Source of the DNA: Ureibacillus galli | GTDB lineage: Bacteria > Bacillota > Bacilli > Bacillales_A > Planococcaceae | Length of the DNA stretch: 64,000 nucleotides | Assembly (NCBI RefSeq): GCF_014836845.1 | Contig: NZ_JACSQA010000007.1 | Span: forward strand, 48,011 to 112,010 | Direction: 5' to 3' | Shown: positions 40,012 through 47,976 of the stretch, piece after piece | Numbering within the stretch: position 1 is the first letter of the stretch | How the letters are laid out: each line of letters starts with the position of its first letter | Program-made: the position numbers and the translations under genes | The notes under the pieces: model-generated | Told to the model about the DNA's origin: nothing | The model's database searches: none | The model's input: only the letters and a program-made list of their open reading frames with translations

Positions 40012-40818
40012 TTATTCTGCTTGTGTTTCTTCGATTTCAGGTGCATCAATGAAAAATTCTTGGTCCGGTGTAATATCCTTTATTTCACGTTTCGGAGCCG
40101 TTCCTTCGTCATAAGCAACCTGTTGCTGCATTTCTACGCTAATCGGCAGATACTTCCACATATGACGTACCACTGTTTTCTTAGCCATTTCTTCATAGTC
40201 AGTTGCCCATGGTGAGTAAGAAGAACTCGCTGCTTTTGAGCGACTTTTTCGATGTTCAATTTCTTCTTTTGGCATGAATTCGAATTGGTACCCACCGTCT
40301 TTAAAATGAGCAACAGCATAAGCACCGATGAATTTCCCTCTTTCAGTACCCATAGTCGGCTTATGTTTTAACTTTGGTTCTAGCCCTAATTCATATTCAA
40401 ATTCATCATTCTCATAGACTGCATGAGCGTAAATGGATTGAATATGTCCACTTCTCCGGGCTAGATCAATCATCCCTTTGTACCCGATGATGAATTGAAC
40501 TTCCGTAATCCCTTTTTTATTATTCTTAAATGGTAGTAAGTAGCAGTGTCCCATTAGTCCAGGTTCTAACCCTAGTTGTGCAGCTTGCATAACCGCCCCT
40601 AGCAAACTTGAAACATCAGCTTCTTTTAATTGAGGTGTTGTACGAATTGTTGTCATTGCTAAACGCATTAACCGGTCTACGTCCATATGTTTTGGTAGAG
40701 CCTGAGCCATGGCCGGCGCCATTTGTTTTAAATAATCTTCAATCGTTTTCGGTTTTGGAACTTGTCCAGGAGCTGGAGCTTGCTTCATTTGTTCTTTTAA
40801 TTCATTTGTAGTTGCCAT
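40012..40818 (-). CDS. recT: RecT-family single-strand annealing protein
   Basis: 268 residues with RecT landmarks: PKTIEDYLKQMAPAMAQALP, DVSSLLGAVMQAAQLGLEPG, GHCYLLPF, VQFIIGYKGMIDLARRSGHI and SPWATDYEEMAKKTVVRHMW. It anneals complementary strands after 5'-end resection by the YqaJ-type nuclease encoded upstream. Its ribosome binding site (AAGGAGG) lies inside the end of the small gene 40821-41000, so it is translationally coupled. Confidence 0.93.
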   Translation of the reverse strand: MATTNELKEQMKQAPAPGQVPKPKTIEDYLKQMAPAMAQALPKHMDVDRLMRLAMTTIRTTPQLKEADVSSLLGAVMQAAQLGLEPGLMGHCYLLPFKNNKKGITEVQFIIGYKGMIDLARRSGHIQSIYAHAVYENDEFEYELGLEPKLKHKPTMGTERGKFIGAYAVAHFKDGGYQFEFMPKEEIEHRKSRSKAASSSYSPWATDYEEMAKKTVVRHMWKYLPISVEMQQQVAYDEGTAPKREIKDITPDQEFFIDAPEIEETQAE

Positions 40819-40820
40819 GA

Positions 40821-41000
40821 TTAGTTAGCCTCCTTATCTAGAGTAATTAATAAAGTTGAATTAGTTGTTATGACTTCAGGACTTGAATTAATTCCTCTCT
40901 CCAAATAACTGTAAACATCTTTTTTATTACTTGCGTAAACTGTTGTGATTTTTTCTGTTACAACCGTTTCTTTAACCGTAAACGCTTTTAATCTATTCAT
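40821..41000 (-). CDS. Small protein between recT and the exonuclease gene (59 aa)
   Basis: ATG at 41000, one base after the exonuclease stop region, full open frame to TAA at 40821-40823. Thr/Val-rich (KAFTVKETVVTEKITTVYAS, SYLERGINSSPEVITTNST). Soluble. A plausible modulator of the recombinase pair from context only. No family recognised. Confidence 0.6.
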   Translation of the reverse strand: MNRLKAFTVKETVVTEKITTVYASNKKDVYSYLERGINSSPEVITTNSTLLITLDKEAN

Positions 41001-41001
41001 T

Positions 41002-41943
41002 TTAGTTAGCCTCCATTTGTTTAATGTTTAGTACACGAACTGTAGATGGTTTAACGAATTTTTCATAAACATCAGGCATTTCTGCTTTTAATCTTTTACT
41101 ATCTACTGTGTTTCGTATTTGTGCTTTATACGTCACCTTGAAACGATGAGAGTGTCCTTCTGAAGCTTCTTCCAATGTCATTTTCAATTGGTTTTCATAA
41201 GCTTTTAGCTGTTCTTCTAATTGCTTTTTATCTGCTTTTAATAATTCAATAGCTTCAACTAGTGTTTCAGATTGTTGGTCTAGCATGATCACTTCACCAT
41301 TGTCAGTAGGATAAAGCTTGTTCAATAATTCAGTAGCGGATGGACTACCATCAATTGGTGGTGGTACTTCGGCAAGAATATGGTTTTCCCAAAATGCTTT
41401 TTCGTGTCGAATCATAATGTCAATAAACTCGTCATCACGTTCAACTTCCTTCCAAACGAAATGATTTCCCCCGATTAAAACTGCAATATATGCTTTCTCA
41501 TAACCTAAGACGGCCATATAATGCTGTAACTGACAAAGATAAGCAGCTGGTACTTCATCACCTTCCCAAGCTTCCCTATTAAATGCATTAGTAGTCTTGC
41601 ATTCTAGTAATGCTTTTTCTCCAACAACATCACGGTCAATGTTAGCAAACATAAAAGTATATTCAGGATGTCTAAACATTTGGTTTCTTTTACGTACTTT
41701 CTTTCCTGTACGTACTTCAAATTCTTTTGCTACAACGTCCTCTAATTTGTTGCCCCAGTAAATAAATTCATTATCTATTTCTTCAACATGTTCACCAGTT
41801 TTCTCTAAATAAAGTTGAAATGGTGATTTCCATTTGTTAAAACCTAAAATAATTGAAGCATCTGAACCGCCTATCCCCTTTTGTCGTTCACGGAGCCATT
41901 GAGTACGATCCATTTCTAAAGTAGAAACATTTGCAAGTGCCAT
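41002..41943 (-). CDS. YqaJ-type phage recombination exonuclease
   Basis: 313 residues from the ATG after AGGAGGTACAAAA. YqaJ/lambda-exonuclease fold signatures: QKGIGGSDASIILGFNKWKS, YWGNKLEDVVAKEFEVRTGK, FANIDRDV, then LLECKTTNA (the catalytic E-x-K) and AAYLCQLQHYMAVLGYEKAY. It resects 5' ends of dsDNA and pairs with RecT. The C-terminal ~90 residues are coiled coil (LLKADKKQLEEQLKAYENQL). Confidence 0.92.
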   Translation of the reverse strand: MALANVSTLEMDRTQWLRERQKGIGGSDASIILGFNKWKSPFQLYLEKTGEHVEEIDNEFIYWGNKLEDVVAKEFEVRTGKKVRKRNQMFRHPEYTFMFANIDRDVVGEKALLECKTTNAFNREAWEGDEVPAAYLCQLQHYMAVLGYEKAYIAVLIGGNHFVWKEVERDDEFIDIMIRHEKAFWENHILAEVPPPIDGSPSATELLNKLYPTDNGEVIMLDQQSETLVEAIELLKADKKQLEEQLKAYENQLKMTLEEASEGHSHRFKVTYKAQIRNTVDSKRLKAEMPDVYEKFVKPSTVRVLNIKQMEAN

Positions 41944-41991
41944 TTTTGTACCTCCTATGCTATAATTACTGTAATTAAATTGTTTTTTATG

Positions 41992-42019
41992 GGACCACTC
42001 GGCAAAGTGGTCCTTTTTT
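41992..42019 (+). terminator. Strong plus-strand terminator upstream of the exonuclease gene
   Basis: Perfect 8-bp stem GGACCACT / AGTGGTCC, 6-nt loop, then six T. An extended -10-like TGCTATAAT is at 41958-41966. No plus-strand gene lies between them, so a ~45-nt RNA is possible. Confidence 0.7.
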
Positions 42020-42197
42020 ATGCAACTTCAACAGCTTCAACTACTTCTCCAACTTCAATTAGTTGTTCACCTATACATCCAGTACTACAATAAACATCAC
42101 CATCGAATACATAACCTTCACCTTTGTACAAAACCTCATCGCATTGTTTGTAATGACATTTAGCAACTGGCTTGAAAGTTTCAATTTCAACTGGCAT
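42018..42197 (-). CDS. Small zinc-binding protein (59 aa)
   Basis: Start chosen at the ATG 42197 after AGTAGGTGA. It has a Cys pattern C-x4-C (AKCHYKQCDEVLYKGEGYVF) and C-x3-C (VYCSTGCIGEQLIEV), as in LIM- or HNH-like small zinc folds of Bacillus phages. Acidic C-terminus. Function unknown. Confidence 0.65.
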   Translation of the reverse strand: MPVEIETFKPVAKCHYKQCDEVLYKGEGYVFDGDVYCSTGCIGEQLIEVGEVVEAVEVA

Positions 42198-42326
42198 TAT
42201 AATTTCACCTACTTCCCGATGGAATCCCATCAAGCAGCCCACAATCATTTTCAGGGGTTATTAGAGCAAGGAAGTGTGTTTTCACCTTCCTTTGTTTAAA
42301 TTTTGATTGTGAACTGCTTGACGAGA

Positions 42327-42342
42327 GCGAATATACATTCGC
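42327..42342. promoter_or_regulatory. Perfect inverted repeat, possible operator
   Basis: GCGAAT-ATAC-ATTCGC, six-base arms around four bases, in the non-coding gap 42198-42435. A TTGACT (42351-42356) - 16 bp - TATATT (42373-42378) plus-strand promoter-like pair lies just downstream. Confidence 0.4.
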
Positions 42343-42407
42343 AATCATCTTTGACTTGTGTTATAATTTTCTTATATTAAATTCATTATCATTTCTTTTA
42401 TAGCTGT

Positions 42408-42438
42408 TTAATCGTTGGCGCGATTAAGCAGTTTTTTA
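42408..42438 (+). terminator. Plus-strand terminator, possible end of a short RNA
   Basis: Stem CTGTTTAATCG / CGATTAAGCAG with a 6-nt loop, then TTTTTTATT. With the promoter-like pair at 42351-42378 it could delimit a ~50-nt RNA. Confidence 0.6.
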
Positions 42439-42600
42439 TTGCAACTGAACAAGTGCTTGTAAACCGATAAACATCCCAATAATTGCAGCGATGATGTATC
42501 CGAACACCCATATATAGTTGCTGTAATGAACTTTCTCCTCTTCTTCCAATTCTTCTTCAGTAAGAAAAAATGTACTATCTAGCCAAGTTTTCAATTTCAA
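42436..42600 (-). CDS. Small membrane protein (54 aa)
   Basis: TTG start at 42600, after GAGGTGGTG. N-terminal acidic region (TEEELEEEEKV) and a C-terminal membrane helix (YIWVFGYIIAAIIGMFIGLQ). It overlaps the upstream gene by 26 bp in another frame. No family recognised. Confidence 0.55.
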   Translation of the reverse strand: MKLKTWLDSTFFLTEEELEEEEKVHYSNYIWVFGYIIAAIIGMFIGLQALVQLQ

Positions 42601-42835
42601 CTCTTTTCACCACCTCGGTTAAAATACCTTGCTTTGCTAGTTTCTTAGCTGTTATGTAAAATTCCCTACGTTGTTCTAGCTTTTGGATTGTTGCTATTGA
42701 ATTTTGTAAGTCTTGAGTAAGTCGTTCAGCAATTTCAAAGCGACCCTCTTGTGTATGCATTTTGATTAGTACAAGTAAATCATCTATACACGCCTTCTCT
42801 TTAAATACTTCATTATTAATTTTCGTTAGATTCAT
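42575..42835 (-). CDS. Hypothetical early phage protein (86 aa)
   Basis: ATG after AGGAGATATTGAATT. All-helical, coiled-coil-like: CIDDLLVLIKMHTQEGRFEI and RLTQDLQNSIATIQKLEQRR. Unknown function, in the early operon after the XRE regulator. Confidence 0.55.
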   Translation of the reverse strand: MNLTKINNEVFKEKACIDDLLVLIKMHTQEGRFEIAERLTQDLQNSIATIQKLEQRREFYITAKKLAKQGILTEVVKRVEIENLAR

Positions 42836-42848
42836 AATTCAATATCTC

Positions 42849-43382
42849 CTATGTTGTGATATAGCCAGAGTTGGCTAATTCTCTGTAATGCTTGTCCCAC
42901 AGATTGGTGTAACTGATATTTGCCTCACTACAAACGACTGCAATGAAGTGTTCTAACGCTGTCATAGCTTCTGCAGCTTCAAGTAAGACCTCTTCCACAT
43001 TCTGATAGTCGAAGAGTTTCAACTTCCTAAACGGCTTCGCAAGACTTGTATTTGAAATTGCATCTAGCGCCTCTTGCAATTCTTCTACCGTTTTTTCCTT
43101 TACACTTGAACGATGCAAGTCAACATTCTGACCATTTAACCACTTAGGGCCCGTTCCTGTATATTCATTACGTATAGTGATTGCAAATTTTGGATTATCG
43201 TATTTCTGCGTGATTTTCCGACTTATATCCTGTGGTATATGCGACCTGCCGGTTTCGTACTTAGAAACGGTTTCTCTCACCACCCCCATATCAAATGCGA
43301 ATTGTTGCTGTGTTTGCTCACCCCTTATTTCTTTTAGTACTGTACCTACTCTATTAGCAGTCACTTTTCTCACCCTTTCCAT
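42849..43382 (-). CDS. XRE-family regulator with a long C-terminal domain
   Basis: The start is uncertain: the ATG at 43382 (MERVRKVTANRVGTVLKEIR) puts the HTH at the N-terminus as usual, while the open frame extends to 43442. HTH: EQTQQQFAFDMGVVRETVSK and YETGRSHIPQD. The C-terminal ~110 residues are helical and unassigned. It probably controls early genes. It follows the excisionase-like gene. Confidence 0.7.
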   Translation of the reverse strand: MERVRKVTANRVGTVLKEIRGEQTQQQFAFDMGVVRETVSKYETGRSHIPQDISRKITQKYDNPKFAITIRNEYTGTGPKWLNGQNVDLHRSSVKEKTVEELQEALDAISNTSLAKPFRKLKLFDYQNVEEVLLEAAEAMTALEHFIAVVCSEANISYTNLWDKHYRELANSGYITT

Positions 43383-43481
43383 TAATTTCCGGTCACATTC
43401 CCCTCTAAAGTTAACTTTTATGAGACCGTTGACTAAAATCAAAAAAGATATAATAGATTCATAGAGGTAATGCCCTACCTC

Positions 43482-43799
43482 TTATCCAACTTTATAAGGC
43501 ATATTGTATTTGGGCGTATTTGCCCTCACCCAATCCGTATTTGCATTGATCCATTCTAATAACAAAGATGTTGGTACACGAGGATGACCAAACTCGTATG
43601 TTACTGGGAAATCGTGTCGTTTAAAAAGTTCGGCACATTTCGTTTCTCCAACCCCAACAAATTCCATAAATTCTTTTCTAGTCAATAAAGCAGGCATTGT
43701 AGATTGTTTTTTAATTAAATCAACTAAGACTGGCGCTAATTCGTTTGCCAACTCTTTAATTAATGCTTGCTTCTCCTCTTTCGAAAATAAAATCTCCAT
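43482..43799 (-). CDS. Excisionase-like DNA-binding protein (105 aa)
   Basis: ATG after GGAGGGCAAATA. The C-terminal MerR/HTH_17-like part reads LLTRKEFMEFVGVGETKCAE, LFKRHDFPVTYEFGHPRV followed by LLEWINA, which is typical of excisionase-type winged helices. It could act with the integrase in excision, or as a regulator. Confidence 0.65.
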   Translation of the reverse strand: MEILFSKEEKQALIKELANELAPVLVDLIKKQSTMPALLTRKEFMEFVGVGETKCAELFKRHDFPVTYEFGHPRVPTSLLLEWINANTDWVRANTPKYNMPYKVG

Positions 43800-43844
43800 T
43801 ATTTGCCCTCCTTATTTGAAAGGCGCTTTGCCCAGCGCCTTCCT

Positions 43845-44603
43845 CTATATAGCTTTTTGTTGAGATAAAAACTTATTAATAAAGTAAAGTTGACCACGAC
43901 CAGTTACTTTTGGTGTTTTCTTGATTTGAATGCCATTTGAACGATTAATAGTAGATTCTTTTATTTCAAACAAACCTAACTCCATTGATCTTTGAGTTGG
44001 AGTATTGTAATCTGATCCAGGCTTCTTTATTAAATAACCGTTACTCCTTAGCCATTCAAATAGTCGTTTCTCACCAATTGGTACTCCGTTTTGGCTTATT
44101 AATTTTGCAAGTTCTCGAATTAAAATCGAAGTATTACTAGCACTTACAGAATCGGCAAACAAAACTTTAGGTTTTTGTTCCTCAATAATTTGTTCAGCTT
44201 CTCTACGTTTTGTTTGTTCTTCTTTTAGTTGAGTAGCAATTTGAATAATTGTGTCTGGGTTTAACAGAACTTTTTCAATTACATCAGGCGTCATGTATGC
44301 ACCATGTTTTCGGATAGAAGGTAAAACCTCTTGCTTAATCCACCTTTTAAATTGTTTTGCACTCGGTTTTCTACTAGCGAAAATCAATTCATATAAACCT
44401 GATTCATTTACTATATTTGTTTCACCCTGACGTCCTAAGTTGAACTTAGACCGTTCATCATTTTCTAACCGACCTACTGCCATTGTTGGATTTGAAAGTT
44501 CTAACACTTTACACACATCAGTTGCTACAAACCAGGGTTCGTTATTAATTTCTAAAACCCGAACATTATTACTCTCAAAATTGAAAATTTGTAAATGATT
44601 CAT
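43845..44603 (-). CDS. Phage antirepressor (Bro-N plus ANT C-terminal domain)
   Basis: Starts at the ATG 44603 after GGAGGCATTAGT; 252 residues. Bro-N domain: EPWFVATDVCKVLELSNPTM, LGRQGETNIVNESGLYELIF, SRKPSAKQFKRWIKQEVLPS. ANT-type C-terminal domain: LAKLISQNGVPIGEKRLFEW, LRSNGYLIKKPGSDYNTPTQ. Antirepressors inactivate the cI-like repressor. A copy of the 17-bp operator lies just upstream (44628-44644), so its gene is probably repressed in the lysogen. Confidence 0.88.
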   Translation of the reverse strand: MNHLQIFNFESNNVRVLEINNEPWFVATDVCKVLELSNPTMAVGRLENDERSKFNLGRQGETNIVNESGLYELIFASRKPSAKQFKRWIKQEVLPSIRKHGAYMTPDVIEKVLLNPDTIIQIATQLKEEQTKRREAEQIIEEQKPKVLFADSVSASNTSILIRELAKLISQNGVPIGEKRLFEWLRSNGYLIKKPGSDYNTPTQRSMELGLFEIKESTINRSNGIQIKKTPKVTGRGQLYFINKFLSQQKAI

Positions 44604-44614
44604 ACTAATGCCTC

Positions 44615-44833
44615 CTATGCGGTTTTTTGTGCATTTTTTACACAATTATTAGTAAAAAAAATGGTCCAATCTATTCCCAATACTTCACCAATTTTTTGTG
44701 CAACTTTAACGCTAGGACAAAGTCCATTTTCTATTTTAGTGTAATAGGAACGTTCAATACCAATTTCTTTTGCTACTGTTTGTTGAGAATAACCTAAGAA
44801 ACTTCTACGTTCTTTTAGAATTTTATCGAACAC
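44615..44833 (-). CDS. Cro-like XRE regulator (72 aa)
   Basis: GTG start after AAGGTGGTGATTAA. HTH: RRSFLGYSQQTVAKEIGIER followed by SYYTKIENGLCPSV. First gene of the leftward (lytic) operon, divergent from the repressor across four operators. Its 3' end contains the fifth operator. Confidence 0.82.
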   Translation of the reverse strand: MFDKILKERRSFLGYSQQTVAKEIGIERSYYTKIENGLCPSVKVAQKIGEVLGIDWTIFFTNNCVKNAQKTA

Positions 44834-44945
44834 TTAATCACCACCTTGTGCATTTCTTACACATAGTATAAAGTGCATTATTTGCACAGTCAAGTGATTT
44901 TTGTGTATTTTTTTCACAATTTATTTAATGTGCAAATATTTCACT
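44628..44945. promoter_or_regulatory. Set of five 17-bp repressor operators
   Basis: TGTGCATTTTTTACACA (44628-44644), TGTGCATTTCTTACACA (44847-44863), AGTGCATTATTTGCACA (44872-44888), TGTGTATTTTTTTCACA (44902-44918), TGTGCAAATATTTCACT (44929-44945). All have TGTG/CACA-type arms with an AT-rich centre. Four lie in the repressor/cro gap, spaced 25-30 bp centre to centre. One lies at the end of cro, before the antirepressor gene. Confidence 0.82.
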
Positions 44946-44988
44946 TATAATATACATAATTAAATTTAGTTTGAAAGGTTGTGAATAG

Positions 44989-45354
44989 ATGCAATACGGC
45001 GACAAGTTAAGAAATTTAAGAGAAAAACTCGGTCTTTCTCAAAAAGAGTTAACTGACCGATTGAATATTAATAGATCAACTTATGCGAGATACGAAACGT
45101 CATCTACTCAACCTGATTTTGATACATTAAAAAAACTTGCCGATTTTTTCGAAGTGTCTACAGATTATATATTAGGACATGAAAGCAAATTATCACATCA
45201 ATCCCAGGCTGAAAAAGAAGATGATGATTTCCAAGCATTCATCAACGACCCCGAACTCCAAGTATGGTATAAAGAACTTCCAAAATCGGATGAGGAAGAA
45301 CTTCGGAAACTTCGAATGATTTGGGAAATGATTAAAAATGAAAAAAATCATTAA
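44989..45354 (+). CDS. cI-like XRE repressor (121 aa)
   Basis: HTH at the N-terminus: LRNLREKLGLSQKELTDRLN, INRSTYARYETSSTQPDFDT, followed by a short C-terminal part (LPKSDEEELRKLRMIWEMIK) that resembles repressors cleaved or controlled through ImmA/IrrE partners. Such repressors are normally followed directly by immA. Here the ImmA gene lies 3.9 kb further on, beyond the AAA/subtilase pair. It would bind the 17-bp operators to maintain lysogeny. Confidence 0.88.
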   Translation: MQYGDKLRNLREKLGLSQKELTDRLNINRSTYARYETSSTQPDFDTLKKLADFFEVSTDYILGHESKLSHQSQAEKEDDDFQAFINDPELQVWYKELPKSDEEELRKLRMIWEMIKNEKNH

Positions 45355-45360
45355 AATAAA

Positions 45361-45600
45361 ATTTACAAAGTAATAAATAAATTAGATATCAAATTCTTAA
45401 CATCTGGTAATGAAGTAATATTCCTTATTTTGTAGATAACTTTTATACTTTATTAAGTAATTAACTATTAATATTTTATTTACAAAGTAATACAGAAAAA
45501 TTTATTAAATTTCTGCATATACCTAATGAACTACCTAAATCAACATAATAGCTACACAAACCTTAAGCTATCTGGGAAATGATTGAAAGGCTATGATTTT
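45361..45600 (+). repeat. Direct repeats and relic of a second repressor 3' end
   Basis: ATTTACAAAGTAATA occurs at 45361-45375 and again at 45478-45492. At about 45570-45595 the sequence reads ATCTGGGAAATGATTGAAAG, encoding IWEMIERL and a stop, very like the repressor's own end (IWEMIKNEK). No other gene is seen in 45355-45663. The arrangement suggests an insertion or recombination scar. Confidence 0.5.
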
Positions 45601-45611
45601 TAAATTACTAT

Positions 45612-45645
45612 AAAAAAGGACATACCATTTGGTATGTCCTTTTTT
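45612..45645. terminator. Bidirectional terminator between repressor side and subtilase gene
   Basis: Perfect stem GGACATACC / GGTATGTCC, loop ATTT, with A/T tracts on both sides. Confidence 0.85.
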
Positions 45646-45663
45646 ATTTCTTATCTTAGAGAA

Positions 45664-47952
45664 TTAATCTATATTAATCATAATTTCATTTCTATTTCTG
45701 ATTCCTATTGGTTCTAAAACTCTGTATTCATTTAATATAGCTTCATATAGATTTCCTTCATAACGAGGTACACTGATTGTAACTATTACAGCATAATCAA
45801 TTCTATCTGTACTACCATTTCTCCCCATACCATGTAATACTAAGAATGGATTTTCCAGAGTTGAAATACGGCTATTTCTCCATTTTTTTACTACAGTATC
45901 CCACTTCATTTCCCCTCTTCGGGCTAGTTCAGTTTGATATTGATGAGCTGAACCACTTACTGGTAAACTACTACGACTATATCCATCATTTAATAATTCA
46001 TCAATTAAACTAGCATCATCAATAATATTAAGTTTATATGACTTTTCACCAGGTTTAGAAAAATTGTATTTTTTATCATGGGGGTAAAAAGTATCTTCTA
46101 TCGCTGATTCAGTATAATCTTCTACATGTAATGCATTCGCCTTTGACGATGTAGCAATTGTCCAGGAAAGGTGTACATCTGTTCCGATTGATGCATTTAA
46201 AGGTAAAGGAATTGGTAGTTTAGCTAAACCAGTCGGGTTCATTGAATTTGAGTAAATAATTGTTACTTTGTTTGTATCACAATTCAATATATCTTCAACT
46301 TTTTGATTAATAATTCCATAACCTAGTTCATTGTCAACTCGATTAGGATTATCGGCGGCATGAATAAGTAATGCTCTTGCTACTATGGGTGTGAATTGGT
46401 TACATCTTCCTAATATCTCTGCAGCCTTACTAGATACAATTGGCGCTGCAAAGCTTGTCCCTGCATTTAACCAAACTCCATTTTGATTTGTAGCATTCAG
46501 CAAATGCATAGGATATTTTGAATCTCCACCGAATGCGCAAAGATCTGGTTTAACTTTACACCCTTCTCTTCCTCCGCCAACACAACTATAACTTGCCCTT
46601 TCAATACTTCCATTCTGTGAATGATAAGTATAAGCACCTACACCAAGACCATTAACTAAATCTGCAGGTGCTTGGATTCTATTAAATGGTTCTGGTCTTT
46701 GACCGTCATTACCTACCGCTACAACAAACAACTTTTGATAATTCCATGCTAACATATCAAGGGCATAAGTAAATCTAGAAATCTCATCATCTAATATTGG
46801 GCCAACAGGGCCAAATGATAGATTATAAACATCTATATCATGACGACTTGGAACAACATTTTCAATAAAATCAATAGCTTCATATAAATCTAAATCACGA
46901 GGATTTTTTACCGGGAGCACTCTGAAGCTTTCAACAAAGACAACAGGATCCTCAAGTTGCTCACCTTTTTCATATTGATTTAAATCTCCATATAGAACAA
47001 CCCCAGCTACAGCAGTACCATGTTTTATTCCCTCTGGAAGGGCAATTGATCCTATAGATTGATTCTCCTTACTAAAATTTTTCAAAAATGGATGTTCAGA
47101 TTCAATACCCCCATCAAAGACTCCTACTTTAATTTGAGATATAGACTTCCCAATTGGTGGTAAAATACCTTGCTCACTTCCATCTTCTCCTCTAAATTGA
47201 GGGAAAAACTCTAATTTTAATGGATGCACAGTTCTTAACGGGTTAAAATCAGCGATTTTATCAACAACTTCTCTTTTTACTAAAGCACTGACAAATGTCG
47301 GCCCGCCATCATAGGATTTTATTTTCAAACTTTCTTCTTGAACACCGAAGTATAATAATCTTTTCTTAAACTTTTCTAACATAGTATCATTATTTTCTTC
47401 AAAAGGATGTAATACAAACTCTACAGAACCTTCTGTCCATTCATCCCCAAATCCCTGAATAACTTCTTCTGTTTTCAATAATGATAATTCTTCAATTTTT
47501 CTTACATCATTCTTAAACGATTCAGTTAACGAAATTAAACCCGTCTCAAGCGAGTCACGAAGATTTAACAAATTTTCTTGATCTGTCTTAATAAAATGAA
47601 GTTTACTATAATTCGTTTTTCCGGTGTTTTTATTTTCATCATAAATCCAACGTCTTGAACCAATATTTTCAAACCCAGTCTTCTTAAAAAAAGTTTCTGG
47701 TGTATAAGTTTTTGCTAGGAACTTTTCATTTAGACGTAAAGCTAAAATAACTTCTGACATTTTATTTTCTTCAGGTATTGCTTCAATCTGTTTCTGAACA
47801 GTTTTTAACTGATTAATAACTCTTGTTTTTGCTTCTTCAAAAGTTCTTGGATACGTAGCTGGACCACCTACGAATTTTTTGCTAACTGAATCAATTAAAC
47901 GTTCTCCATTCCCTAAAATTGGTAAATAATTTTCATTTTTATCTTTGGACAC
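45664..47952 (-). CDS. Cytoplasmic subtilisin-like (S8) serine protease paired with an AAA ATPase
   Basis: 762 residues from a GTG after AAGGGGGAAGTTAT. Residues ~1-265 are a long N-terminal region unlike a normal propeptide (an RTFEEAKTRVINQL helix, a charged middle). The S8 domain follows: Asp280 in IKVGVFDGGIESEHPF, His311 in KHGTAVAGVVLYGD, Asn415 in FVVAVGNDGQ, Ser500 in NAGTSFAAPIVS. So the catalytic triad and oxyanion Asn are complete. The C-terminal ~200 residues are beta-rich. There is no signal peptide, unlike secreted subtilases, so it should act inside the cell. It follows the AAA gene by 24 bp. Likely a two-gene effector module. The substrate is unknown. Confidence 0.85.
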   Translation of the reverse strand: MSKDKNENYLPILGNGERLIDSVSKKFVGGPATYPRTFEEAKTRVINQLKTVQKQIEAIPEENKMSEVILALRLNEKFLAKTYTPETFFKKTGFENIGSRRWIYDENKNTGKTNYSKLHFIKTDQENLLNLRDSLETGLISLTESFKNDVRKIEELSLLKTEEVIQGFGDEWTEGSVEFVLHPFEENNDTMLEKFKKRLLYFGVQEESLKIKSYDGGPTFVSALVKREVVDKIADFNPLRTVHPLKLEFFPQFRGEDGSEQGILPPIGKSISQIKVGVFDGGIESEHPFLKNFSKENQSIGSIALPEGIKHGTAVAGVVLYGDLNQYEKGEQLEDPVVFVESFRVLPVKNPRDLDLYEAIDFIENVVPSRHDIDVYNLSFGPVGPILDDEISRFTYALDMLAWNYQKLFVVAVGNDGQRPEPFNRIQAPADLVNGLGVGAYTYHSQNGSIERASYSCVGGGREGCKVKPDLCAFGGDSKYPMHLLNATNQNGVWLNAGTSFAAPIVSSKAAEILGRCNQFTPIVARALLIHAADNPNRVDNELGYGIINQKVEDILNCDTNKVTIIYSNSMNPTGLAKLPIPLPLNASIGTDVHLSWTIATSSKANALHVEDYTESAIEDTFYPHDKKYNFSKPGEKSYKLNIIDDASLIDELLNDGYSRSSLPVSGSAHQYQTELARRGEMKWDTVVKKWRNSRISTLENPFLVLHGMGRNGSTDRIDYAVIVTISVPRYEGNLYEAILNEYRVLEPIGIRNRNEIMINID

Positions 47953-47976
47953 ATAACTTCCCCCTTAGTATGAATA

